NCBI GenBank assembly: GCA_013695855.1
Contig: JACCZR010000252.1
Location: 1 to 9,858 of the forward strand
Length of the DNA stretch: 9,858 bases
Origin: Thermoleophilaceae bacterium
Lineage (GTDB): Bacteria; Actinomycetota; Thermoleophilia; Solirubrobacterales; Thermoleophilaceae
Direction of reading: 5' to 3'
Position numbers and translations under genes: made by a program. Positions 1 through 7,589 of the stretch are shown here, piece by piece (the first letter of the stretch is position 1; the number at the start of each line of letters is the position of its first letter). The notes under the pieces were generated by a model, which searched no databases, was not told the origin of the DNA, and saw only the letters and a program-made list of their open reading frames with translations.

Positions 1-19
1 CGCGGCGCGAGACGCTCAC
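1..19 (-). CDS. Possible start of a seventh operon gene, cut by the window edge
   Basis: On the minus strand the stop codon of the sixth MCE gene lies within GTGA (19 down to 16), the same overlap that joins the fourth and fifth genes. From this GTG the six visible codons read M-S-V-S-R-R, a basic N-terminus like those of the membrane-anchored proteins upstream. No ribosome site is visible, but the third and fourth MCE genes lack one too. Six codons cannot show a function. Another MCE protein, an Mce-associated protein or a permease are all possible. Confidence 0.35.
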
Positions 20-1536
20 GGGGTGGCCGGCCGCGTGCCGGCGGTGCCTTCCGGCGGCCCGGTGACCTTTGCCTTGCCGCGCTCGAGCTTGGGGAACTGG
101 CGGCCATCCAACAGCGACGGCGGCTGCACGAAGCAGGGCGGCGAGGCCTCGATCTGGACGGGGAAGTTGGGGATGATGGGCGCGAACAGGCCGTCGTTGG
201 GATCGCGCTGGCCGCCGCCGACGTTGTCGCAGTCGCCGGTCTCCAGCGCCCCCAGGGGGACGGAGCGCTTGTACGCGTTGGGCGCGGGGTAGGCGTTGCC
301 GCGGTCGTCCGTGGGACGCGTCCTCAGCTGCCGGAAGCTCTGAGCGTCGATCATCGCGATCTGTGGCAGGCGGTGCTCGCGCTGCTTGACCCCGTCGGCG
401 TAGCTCTGACCGCCGTCGGCCGCCAGGGCTCCGCCGCCCAAGTTCAAGAAGCGCGCCACGCCGGGGGCGTTGTAGCTCAAGTCGGCCAGCACCGGGCTCA
501 GCTCGGGGAACAGCCTGTGAGTGGCGTCGACCACCGGGTTCAGGCCGCGGATGGTGCGCGCGCCGGCGGGCAGACCGCGCCGCGAGGCTCGGATGAGCGG
601 GTTGAAGTCGCGCAGGGTCTTCTCGAGGTCGGGCGCGAGGTCACCCAGGTCGCGGACCGTGGGCCCAAGGTCGTCGGCCGGGCCCTTGAGGTCGTTGACC
701 AGCGGGCGCGTGTTGACCGCGAAGCGGTCCAGGCGGCGCAGGGTGGTGCGCGTCTCGCGCAGGAAGGTGGGCAGGACCTCGAAGGTCTGGGCAAGGGACT
801 CGTCGCGCGAGGCCAGCGCCTCGAAGGTCTCGTTGCCGTTGGTGATCAGGCCGCGCAGCTGGCCCTCCTCGGCCGCCAGCGCGTTGAACACCCGACCGGT
901 GTGCTTGATGGTCCGCCGGACGGCGATCTCCTGATCGTCGAGGATGCGCAGCAGCTTCGAGCCGTCGGTGGCGAAGGGCGCGAGGTTGCCCAGGGCGTCG
1001 TTGAAGTCCTGCGGGTAGTCGCCCGCCACCACGGTCGAGCCCTCCTGCACCCAGCGGCGGAACGAGCGTCGGGTGGGCACGTCGAAGATGCGGAAGATCT
1101 CGTCCAGCTCGGTGGTGCTCTCGACGTTCTGGGCGTTGAGCTGACTGCCGTCTTCGAGCATCCCATTTCGCCTGTTGCCCGGGGTGAGCTCCATGAAGGC
1201 CTCGCCGAGAAGCGTCTTCTGACGCAGGATCGCCTTGCTGTCGCGCGGGATCGGCGCGTACTTGGGCTTGATCTCCAGCTCGACGCGCGAGCGAGCGGCG
1301 CCCTTGTCGAGTGAGCGCTTCTTGACCTTGCCGATGTTCACGCCGGCCAGGCGGACGTCGGCCTCCTCGACGAGGGTCGTGGCCTCGGGCACCACCACGG
1401 TCACGCGGTAGCTCTCGGGCCGCAGCGGCACCGAGCCGCCAAAGGCCAGCCAGAGGAACAGCAGGACCCCCACGCAGGAGAGCGTGAACAGGACCATCGC
1501 GACCATCCGGCCGAGGCTGGGCGTCTGCTTGATCAT
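16..1536 (-). CDS. MCE/MlaD family protein, sixth gene
   Basis: This 506-residue protein completes a set of six MCE subunits, the number needed for a heterohexamer of the MceA-F kind. It has a membrane segment at about 11-32 and an MCE domain at about 43-121 (VRLAGVNIGKV, AFMELTPG). Two successive repeats in the helical region read VFNALAAEEGQL at 216-227 and TFEALASRDESL at 237-248, exactly 21 residues apart. ARFLNLGGG at 361-369 parallels FLNIG in the fifth protein. Cys436 and Cys468 form the C-terminal pair; Cys21 sits inside the membrane segment. The C-terminus is Pro/Gly-rich. The frame stays open for another 464 codons upstream inside the fifth gene, but the start is ATG 1536. It forms ATGA with the previous stop, has GAAGGTG 8 bases upstream, and begins directly at the anchor. 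The TGA stop also overlaps a possible GTG of a seventh gene. Confidence 0.95.
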   Translation of the reverse strand: MIKQTPSLGRMVAMVLFTLSCVGVLLFLWLAFGGSVPLRPESYRVTVVVPEATTLVEEADVRLAGVNIGKVKKRSLDKGAARSRVELEIKPKYAPIPRDSKAILRQKTLLGEAFMELTPGNRRNGMLEDGSQLNAQNVESTTELDEIFRIFDVPTRRSFRRWVQEGSTVVAGDYPQDFNDALGNLAPFATDGSKLLRILDDQEIAVRRTIKHTGRVFNALAAEEGQLRGLITNGNETFEALASRDESLAQTFEVLPTFLRETRTTLRRLDRFAVNTRPLVNDLKGPADDLGPTVRDLGDLAPDLEKTLRDFNPLIRASRRGLPAGARTIRGLNPVVDATHRLFPELSPVLADLSYNAPGVARFLNLGGGALAADGGQSYADGVKQREHRLPQIAMIDAQSFRQLRTRPTDDRGNAYPAPNAYKRSVPLGALETGDCDNVGGGQRDPNDGLFAPIIPNFPVQIEASPPCFVQPPSLLDGRQFPKLERGKAKVTGPPEGTAGTRPATP

Positions 1537-2903
1537 CCGCCGGGCACCTTCTGGAACTCGCAGGTCCCAAAGCCGGACGCCCCGACGGTGCTTAGGACGC
1601 CCCCGAGCTGAGGAATGGTGACCACCTGCTCGGCGAGGGCGTCGAGCACCCCCTTCCCGATCAGGTCGACGGCGGTATCCGTGCTCAGGCCACAGAGCGT
1701 CAGGCGGCGGCGCACGCCCTGCGCGTCGGCCGTGTTGTGCAGGGAGACGCCGTTCTGGGCGGTCCAGGCGAGCCAGTACAGCAACCCCTCGCGCGGGTTG
1801 TTGCCCTGGGAGCGGCGCTGGCGCCCGATCGGGTTGAAGGCGCCTATGTTCAGGAAGCGGTTGACCTCGTCGATCGAGGTCGTGAGGTCGGGGGCGGCCG
1901 CCGACAACCCACGCGCGGCGCTTCCCAGCCGGCGCAGGTAGGGCTGGCCGATGCGGGCGAACGGCCTGATCTGCGTGCGGACGATGGGCTCGGCCTCGCG
2001 CACGAAGGGCAGCACCGCGGCGTTGGTCTCGTCCAGCCGGCGGAACGAGGGGCGCAGGGAGTCGAGCGTGGGGCGAAGCTCGCCGCCGAGCGTGTCCACC
2101 CTGCCGAGCGTGCGCTCGGTCTCGCGCAGCGCGCCGGGCAGGCGGCGCACGGTGGCCGAGAGGTTCGACTCCTCCGCGGCCAGCGCGGAGAAGGTGTCGT
2201 TGCCGGCCCTGACGAGCCGGGTGAGGTCCTCGTCCTTGGTCGACAGCTCCTCCATGAGCGAGCCGTAGTCGCTGATGAGACGCTTGAGGCTGGTGCGCCG
2301 GCGCGCCACCGAGGTGTTCACCGCCGCCAGGTCGCGATGCAGCGGCTCGAGGCGCTTGAAGGTCTGGCGCAGGTCCTCGCCACGGCCCTCGAGGCCCTTG
2401 CCCGCGCCCCCGATCAGCAGCTTGAGGTAGTCGCGCGTGTCGCCGTCGAGCACCGAGAGGATCTCGTCGGGGTCCACGTCGGGGGCGGTGTTGGCCAGCT
2501 GGACACGGCCCTCCTCGGGCACCGCCTTGCCCTCGCCGGGGTCGACCTCCAGGAACATGTCCTTTAGCCCGGTCTTGGGCCGCAGCAGCACGGTCGCGTC
2601 CTGGCGGATCAGCCCCCGGTACTCGGGCCGGATCTGCATCTCGACCACCGCCCGGCCGTCCTCGAGCGCCACCTTGCCGATGTCCCCGACCTGCACGCCG
2701 GCCACACGCACCGTCTGGCCCTGTCCCGGGGTCACCGCTTGAGCGTTCTCGAGCTCGACCTTGACGATCTGGGGCTTCTCGGAGATCAGCGGGAAGCGGA
2801 AGCGCTGGTTGGACAGGATGTAGCCCGCCACGAGCAGCGAGATGACGATCATCCCGAGCAGCGCCAGGACCGAGCCCAGGTATTTGCGAACGGCCTGCTT
2901 CAC
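1533..2903 (-). CDS. MCE/MlaD family protein, fifth gene
   Basis: This 456-residue protein is the shortest of the set and a predicted tube subunit. It has a membrane segment at about 9-30, then NQRFRFPL, and an MCE domain at about 46-122 with the core VRVAGVQVGDIGKV and MFLEVDPG. Helices run from about 145 to 340. TFSALAAEESNL lies at 237-248, and Leu227 and Leu248 show the 21-residue spacing at exactly the same residue numbers as in the sixth protein. The C-terminal region has NRFLNIGAFNPIG at 348-360, an aromatic stretch LLYWLAW at 374-380, and Cys404 and Cys448 as its only cysteines. There is no lipobox, so it is not an LprK/MceE-type lipoprotein despite its fifth position. The start is GTG, with AAGAAGG 10 bases upstream (2914-2920) and a GTGA overlap with the previous stop. 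It overlaps the next gene by 4 bases. Confidence 0.95.
   Translation of the reverse strand: MKQAVRKYLGSVLALLGMIVISLLVAGYILSNQRFRFPLISEKPQIVKVELENAQAVTPGQGQTVRVAGVQVGDIGKVALEDGRAVVEMQIRPEYRGLIRQDATVLLRPKTGLKDMFLEVDPGEGKAVPEEGRVQLANTAPDVDPDEILSVLDGDTRDYLKLLIGGAGKGLEGRGEDLRQTFKRLEPLHRDLAAVNTSVARRRTSLKRLISDYGSLMEELSTKDEDLTRLVRAGNDTFSALAAEESNLSATVRRLPGALRETERTLGRVDTLGGELRPTLDSLRPSFRRLDETNAAVLPFVREAEPIVRTQIRPFARIGQPYLRRLGSAARGLSAAAPDLTTSIDEVNRFLNIGAFNPIGRQRRSQGNNPREGLLYWLAWTAQNGVSLHNTADAQGVRRRLTLCGLSTDTAVDLIGKGVLDALAEQVVTIPQLGGVLSTVGASGFGTCEFQKVPGG
1545..1551 (-). promoter_or_regulatory. Ribosome binding site of the sixth MCE gene
   Basis: Read on the minus strand this is GAAGGTG, 8 bases before ATG 1536 and inside the end of the fifth gene. 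It is the clearest internal ribosome site of the operon. It supports starting at 1536 and not at the much longer open frame. Confidence 0.5.
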
Positions 2904-4408
2904 CGCTTCGCGCCCTTCTTCTGACCACGCCGGCTGGCGCGCTCGGCCATCTTCTTGAACTTGTCCGACCTGAAGTACTTCTGGACCTTGGCGGTCCTGG
3001 CCCGCCGCGCGGCGTCGTTGAAGGTGTTGAAGCTGCCGCCGGGGGCGCCGGGGGCCGCGAGGTCGGGCGGCACCTGGGTCTCGCAGGGGACGTCGGGGCG
3101 ATGGGATGGCGGTGTGTTCGCGCCGACCGGCGGGAGCGGCTCCACCCGCCCGGTTGGGCCGGTCAGGTTGGTCGGGGAGACTGCGCCGATGCGAAACCAG
3201 GGCGTGTTGGCGTCGTTGGTGCGGCTCTCGCCCGCAAGCCCCACGAAGCTGCGGTTGATCTGGCGGCGCACCTCCTGCATGTCGTTGCCCGCCTCGGTCG
3301 AGTCGATCGGGCTCTCCAGATAGGGCAGCACCGTGTTGTTGGCGCAGGAGGAGAGCTCTCGCGCCTCGCCCAGCAGCGGCCTCAGGCGGCGGTTCAGCGT
3401 GACCAGGCGCGGGATCTGACGGCGCGTCTGGGCGGTGAAGCCACGCAGCTCAGGCCGGCGAAAGAGCAGGCGCGTCTGGCGGAGGAAGGGCAGCGCGGCG
3501 TCGATGGTGCGCGGGGTCGAGCGCACGCCCGGAAGCGCCTCCACCGCGAATTGCCGCAGGGACGGCAGCGCGTCGTTCAACGAGGCCAGAGCGGGCGAGC
3601 CCGTGCGCAGCAGGTCGCGCAGAGCCGGGATCGAGGCCGCCAGCGACACGTCCTCACGGGCGAGCGCCCCCGCCGTGGTGTTGATGTTGGTCACGAGGCC
3701 CTGCAGCGCGGCCGGGTCGACGGTGAGGGCGGCGGCCACGCGCTGCTGGCCGCGCAGCACGCGCTGGAGGTCGCGGTCGGGGTTCTCGCCGAGCAGGGCG
3801 TCGTTGACCAGCGCCGTGCTCTTGTAGGCCGGCTCCATGAAGTCGATGGTGCGGTTGAAGGCCTCGGCGCCTCCCCCTCCCAGGCCCTTGAGCGAGAACT
3901 CGGCGAGGAGGGTGCGCAGGTCGCCGCGGACGTCGGACTGCAGAACTCGCAGGACGTCGCCGAACTGGACCGGCGAGTAGGTCTGGCGCATGGGGATCGG
4001 CTCGCCCTTGGGCAGGATCGGCGCGGAGGGCGTGCCCGGGCGAATGTCCACGAAGAAGTTGCCCTCGAGGAAGATGCGCGTGCGGATCTTGGCCTCGGCG
4101 TCGGTGTGCAGCGGCAGCGCGTTGTCCTTGACCTCCATCGTCACCTCGGCCGCGCCTGTGGCGCCGGGGATCCCGACGACCTTCTTGACCTTGCCCATCT
4201 CCACGCCGGCGATGCGCACGGGCGACTTGGGCTTGAGCCCGTTCGCGTTCTCGAACACCGCGGTGACCTGCTCCGGCGAGGCGAACGGGTTGGACTTCGT
4301 GAAACCGAAGTAGGCGAGCAGCGAGATGAGGGCGAGGGCGATCAGGCCGGCCCGGAAGGTGGACATCGAGCGGCGCCGCTGCTGCTTGGATCTCCTGAAG
4401 AGGGCCAT
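2900..4408 (-). CDS. MCE/MlaD family protein, fourth gene, with a basic C-terminal tail
   Basis: This 502-residue MCE protein is part of the predicted heterohexamer. A strongly basic N-terminus (residues 5-13, almost all Arg, Lys or Gln) precedes the membrane segment at about 20-36, consistent with an N-in orientation. The MCE domain spans about 46-124 (VRIAGVEMGKV, NFFVDIRPG). The helical region has Leu235 and Leu256 at the shared 21-residue spacing and a TAGALA motif at 245-250. SCANNTVLPYLES at 354-366 matches the cysteine-plus-aromatic motif of the third protein. The two cysteines are Cys355 and Cys442. A Pro-rich linker (about 421-458) leads to a Lys/Arg-rich tail at 468-502 that none of the others has. 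I chose the ATG that forms TGATG with the previous stop; Met15 is an alternative start but has no ribosome site. The stop overlaps the next start as GTGA. Confidence 0.95.
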   Translation of the reverse strand: MALFRRSKQQRRRSMSTFRAGLIALALISLLAYFGFTKSNPFASPEQVTAVFENANGLKPKSPVRIAGVEMGKVKKVVGIPGATGAAEVTMEVKDNALPLHTDAEAKIRTRIFLEGNFFVDIRPGTPSAPILPKGEPIPMRQTYSPVQFGDVLRVLQSDVRGDLRTLLAEFSLKGLGGGGAEAFNRTIDFMEPAYKSTALVNDALLGENPDRDLQRVLRGQQRVAAALTVDPAALQGLVTNINTTAGALAREDVSLAASIPALRDLLRTGSPALASLNDALPSLRQFAVEALPGVRSTPRTIDAALPFLRQTRLLFRRPELRGFTAQTRRQIPRLVTLNRRLRPLLGEARELSSCANNTVLPYLESPIDSTEAGNDMQEVRRQINRSFVGLAGESRTNDANTPWFRIGAVSPTNLTGPTGRVEPLPPVGANTPPSHRPDVPCETQVPPDLAAPGAPGGSFNTFNDAARRARTAKVQKYFRSDKFKKMAERASRRGQKKGAKR

Positions 4409-5958
4409 CAGGGCACGTCGTCGACGTTGTCGATGCCGAGCTGGCGCGACTTGAAGGTGCCACCGCGCAGGCCGGGGAGGTTCGGGGAGAGGACGGTCTT
4501 GCGCCCGCCGCGGTCGTTGGGGCCGTAGCGGCCGTTCTGCACGAAGCGGTCGACGTAGCCGGTCTGGCCGGTCTGGCAGTCGGCGTTGCCGTTGGCGTCC
4601 ACCGCCGGGGAGTCGGGGTTGTTGACGTGCAGGGCGGCCGGCGGGTTCTGGCCTGCCTGCTTGTTGTCCTGACCCGGCTCCACGTCGACCGGCCGCGAGG
4701 CGCTGCGGGACATGAGGCTGTTGCGCTGCGTGGGGTTCGCGAACTTGAGCTGCACCTGCTGCAGAGTGCCGCCCCCGGTCTCCGCGGAGATGTGGGTACC
4801 GAGCGGGTTGAGGAAGTAGACCGCGTAGTTGCAGACCGTCTGGTAGGGCGTCACGAAGTCGAGCCCCGGCCGGCCCGCCCGGACGGTCAGGTCGAGGTCG
4901 TTGATGGCGAGCAGGGTGTTGGGGTTCTCGCCCAGGTCGTCCAGCGCGTCGAACACCGAGCGCAGGCCGTTGGAGAAGGAGACGGTGCGCGGCAGCACGT
5001 CACGACCCACGAGCAGGGCGCGGTTGAGCGGCGGCAGCGAGCGTGGCAGCTCCTGCGCTGCGGGGCGCAGGCGGCGCGAGAGGTCGGCGAAGTCCGCCAG
5101 GAAGGGCTGCTGGAAGCGGAAGGAGGAGATGGCCTGAACCTGGGTGGGCACGCCCTCGGAGATCGAGTCCTGCAGGGCGGCCGGGCTGCGCGTGATGGCC
5201 GCGAAGGTGTCGGCCATGTTCCCGAACAGGGCGGCCTGGGTGGAGGCGACCGGGGCCGCCTCGCCGGCGGCGCGGCCGAGGCCCCGCACGAAGCCCTCGA
5301 GCTCGGTGTCGGGATCGCTCAGGTTGCGCATGACCGGGGTCAGGTGGCGCAGGAACGGGTTGAGCTGCTCGATGGCCTCGTTGATCGACTGCCCGCGGCC
5401 GGCGAGCCCCGATCCGAAGCCCTCCAGACCGACCTTCGAGGCCTCGCGCGTCTGGGCGTCGAAGGTCAACAGCACGTCCTCGAGCTCCGTAGGGGGCTGG
5501 GCGGCGACTGCCCCGTTGCCCAGCTTGACGGTGTCACCGGGGGCGAACATCTTCTGCGAGCGCCCGGGCACCACCTCCACGTACTTCAGGCCCAGCGCCG
5601 AGCGCGGGCGCACGGTAAAGGAGGTGTCCTTGGATACGGGCTCGATGGTCTTGTCCAGCTTGAGGTTGACCAGCGCCACCGTCTCCGGGTCCTCGCCGGT
5701 GGTGCCGGTCTCGCGCCGGGTGGCGCCGATGGTCTCCACGACCCCCACCCGAAAGCCGCCCACGCGCACCTCGTTGCCCTTCACCAGCTTCGCGCCACTC
5801 GGCAGCTCGACCTTGAGGTCGTAGGTGGGCACGAACGGCAGCCCGGAGTTCGCGCCGTAGGCGATGAACACCGCGACGATGATCACCAGGAGCGTGACCG
5901 CTCCCACCAGCACCGGGCTGGCCACGATGGCGCCTGCCGCCTGGCGGCGCCTGCTCAT
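4408..5958 (-). CDS. MCE/MlaD family protein, third gene, most divergent of the set
   Basis: This 516-residue MCE protein is a predicted subunit of the same transport tube. A basic start (MSRRR) precedes a membrane segment at about 12-34, then the phrase GLPFVPTY at 39-46 and an MCE domain at about 46-132 with the core VRVGGFRVGVV. The loop after that core (about residues 77-94) is some 8 to 11 residues longer than in the other five proteins. Helices occupy about 155-345. The motif equivalent to TFxALA reads TFAAI at 251-255, and the leucine spacing (Leu244 to Leu262) is 18, not 21. The C-terminal region carries CNYAVYFLN at 376-384, a polar Asn/Gln/Asp-rich stretch at 425-465, and Cys376 and Cys461 as its only cysteines. 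The ATG overlaps the previous stop by 4 bases; the bases before it read CCTCC and offer no ribosome site, so translation probably depends on coupling. Its stop shares one base with the next start (TGATG). Confidence 0.95.
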   Translation of the reverse strand: MSRRRQAAGAIVASPVLVGAVTLLVIIVAVFIAYGANSGLPFVPTYDLKVELPSGAKLVKGNEVRVGGFRVGVVETIGATRRETGTTGEDPETVALVNLKLDKTIEPVSKDTSFTVRPRSALGLKYVEVVPGRSQKMFAPGDTVKLGNGAVAAQPPTELEDVLLTFDAQTREASKVGLEGFGSGLAGRGQSINEAIEQLNPFLRHLTPVMRNLSDPDTELEGFVRGLGRAAGEAAPVASTQAALFGNMADTFAAITRSPAALQDSISEGVPTQVQAISSFRFQQPFLADFADLSRRLRPAAQELPRSLPPLNRALLVGRDVLPRTVSFSNGLRSVFDALDDLGENPNTLLAINDLDLTVRAGRPGLDFVTPYQTVCNYAVYFLNPLGTHISAETGGGTLQQVQLKFANPTQRNSLMSRSASRPVDVEPGQDNKQAGQNPPAALHVNNPDSPAVDANGNADCQTGQTGYVDRFVQNGRYGPNDRGGRKTVLSPNLPGLRGGTFKSRQLGIDNVDDVP

Positions 5959-7589
5959 GGCTTTAGGAGGTAGTCGAGGAGCATCTCTTCACTGCCCGCG
6001 GACTGCCGCGGCGCCTGAGGCGTGCCTTCGAGCCGCGCGGGGGCGCTTGGCCCGGACTCCAGAACGCCGCCCAGCAGCTCGTCGAGCACCCCGGACGCAC
6101 GGCGCTGAACCCCCTCGGGTGTCAGCGGGGAGCGGGCCGGCTCTCCCTGGGCGTTCGCGCCGGGCTGCTCGGGCTTGGCCTCGCGGGCGTCCGCGTCGCG
6201 CGGGCGCCGGTTTTTCGACTTGGCCTCACGCGAGGAAGCCGAGGCGGCGGCGGTCGGGTCGGGCTGGCCGCCGAGACCTGGCTGGCTCGGGCCTAGGGCC
6301 TGCGAGCACTCCTTGAATACATCCTCGGCGCCCCTGTCGGTGGCCCGGTACTCGGCGCAGGGCCCGGGGAAGGCGCTGATCCGCAGCATGTGGCCCTTGG
6401 AGTCGCGGCCGTTGATCGCCAGCGCCTGCCAGTAGATGTAGTTCCAGAAGGCCTCGAACCCGGTGAAGCCGTTTTCGCCCGCCTTGCCGGAGTTGGCCGT
6501 CTTGTCGGGCGCGGGCGGCGCGGTGGCCACGGCGCGCGGATCGGGCTCGACCGAGCGCTTGCGGTCGTCCATCGTCTGCAGGAACTGGCGCAACGGCTTG
6601 GAGAAGCCGGGGATGTCGCGGCCGAGCTTTTGAAGGGCGGCGACCTCCTGCCGGGTCTCGCGCAGCGCCGCGATGCCCGAGCGCGAGGTTCGCCCCAGCG
6701 CGCGGAACGCGGGCCGCGAAGCGTCGGCGAAGGGCCCGAGGCGCGCGAGCAGCCGGTTGAGATCCGGCGCCGCGGTGCGCAGGTCCTGCAGGGTGGGGAT
6801 CTGCTCGTTGGCCAGGCGGCGCAGCTGCACCATGTAGGGCCTCAGCTCGGCCAGGGTGCGCGGCAGCAGCTGGAAGTCCCGGCGCAGGTCCGCTCGCCGC
6901 GTGGAGGCGATCTCCGCGGCGTCGGCGGCCTCGGTGACCCAGCGGCTCACGTCGGCCTTGCGGTTGTCGAGCTCGGCCACCACCGTCCCGGCGTCGCCGA
7001 TGAACTGGTTGATCACCTGGCGCTGGCCCGACAGGATGTTCAGCGTCCTGGAGGTCTCGCGCAGTCCGGGGTGCGCGCGACGCAGCACCTCGGCCAGGTC
7101 CTGCGGGCGGCCGGCCAGGCCCGTGCCCAGCTCGCCGATGATCAGCCGCAGGCGCTCGCGGTAGGGCAGGCGCAGGACGTTGTTCACGAGGTCGATCGGG
7201 ATCGTCGAGCTCGTGCGGCTGACCGGCAGCGTGGCGCCGTCGGCAAGCGGCTTGCCCTTGCCCTCGCGGCAGTCGACGAAGTACTCGCCTATCAGCGACT
7301 GCGGCTTGATGTCGCACAGCGAGTCCTCGCGCAGTTTGCCCACCCCCTTCACCGACAGCTGCACCTCGACCACCGCCTTGCGCGGGCGCTCCTTGGACAC
7401 CGAGAACCGGCTGGTCTTGCCCGCGCGCACGCCGGCGATCTTGAAGTCGCCGTCCTGAGTGAGGCCGAAGGCGTTGTCGAAGACGACCTTGAAGGTCTGC
7501 TTCTTCTTTGCGCCCAAAGCCCCGGTGAGCACGACGGAGCCGCTCACGGCGAGAGCGAGCATCACGACGGTGGCCACGATGCGCCTCAT
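5955..7589 (-). CDS. MCE/MlaD family protein, second gene, with a long disordered tail
   Basis: This 544-residue protein is a subunit of the predicted Mce lipid transport tube. It has a membrane anchor at about 4-27 and an MCE domain at about 31-110 (FKIAGVRAGK, EYFVDC). Helices run from about 145 to 340, where Val214 and Leu235 keep the shared 21-residue spacing. An Ala/Pro-rich linker lies near 346-372, followed by an aromatic segment, FEAFWNYIYWQALA, at 378-391. Cys411 and Cys428 form the C-terminal pair. Uniquely in this set there is a second pair inside the MCE domain, Cys92 and Cys107. Residues 440-544 are rich in Ala, Pro, Arg and Glu and look disordered, apart from two short leucine-rich stretches at 501-510 and at the very end (LLDYLLKP). 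I placed the start at ATG 7589, not at an open-frame ATG 39 codons upstream, because it overlaps the previous stop as ATGA and begins right at the anchor. It overlaps the next gene by 4 bases. Confidence 0.95.
   Translation of the reverse strand: MRRIVATVVMLALAVSGSVVLTGALGAKKKQTFKVVFDNAFGLTQDGDFKIAGVRAGKTSRFSVSKERPRKAVVEVQLSVKGVGKLREDSLCDIKPQSLIGEYFVDCREGKGKPLADGATLPVSRTSSTIPIDLVNNVLRLPYRERLRLIIGELGTGLAGRPQDLAEVLRRAHPGLRETSRTLNILSGQRQVINQFIGDAGTVVAELDNRKADVSRWVTEAADAAEIASTRRADLRRDFQLLPRTLAELRPYMVQLRRLANEQIPTLQDLRTAAPDLNRLLARLGPFADASRPAFRALGRTSRSGIAALRETRQEVAALQKLGRDIPGFSKPLRQFLQTMDDRKRSVEPDPRAVATAPPAPDKTANSGKAGENGFTGFEAFWNYIYWQALAINGRDSKGHMLRISAFPGPCAEYRATDRGAEDVFKECSQALGPSQPGLGGQPDPTAAASASSREAKSKNRRPRDADAREAKPEQPGANAQGEPARSPLTPEGVQRRASGVLDELLGGVLESGPSAPARLEGTPQAPRQSAGSEEMLLDYLLKP

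Noticed and set aside
1474..1476. Possible lipobox cysteine (Cys21) in the sixth MCE protein, which would make it an LprK-like lipoprotein
   Set aside because: The residues before the cysteine are T-L-S, which do not fit the usual L-[AST]-[AG]-C pattern, and the cysteine lies in the middle of a continuous membrane segment.
1537..2928. A 970-codon open frame on the minus strand that would extend the sixth MCE protein to 2928
   Set aside because: The extra 464 codons overlap the fifth MCE gene in another frame and encode low-complexity Arg/Gly/Ala/Pro sequence. The true start at 1536 has an anchor, a ribosome site and an ATGA overlap.
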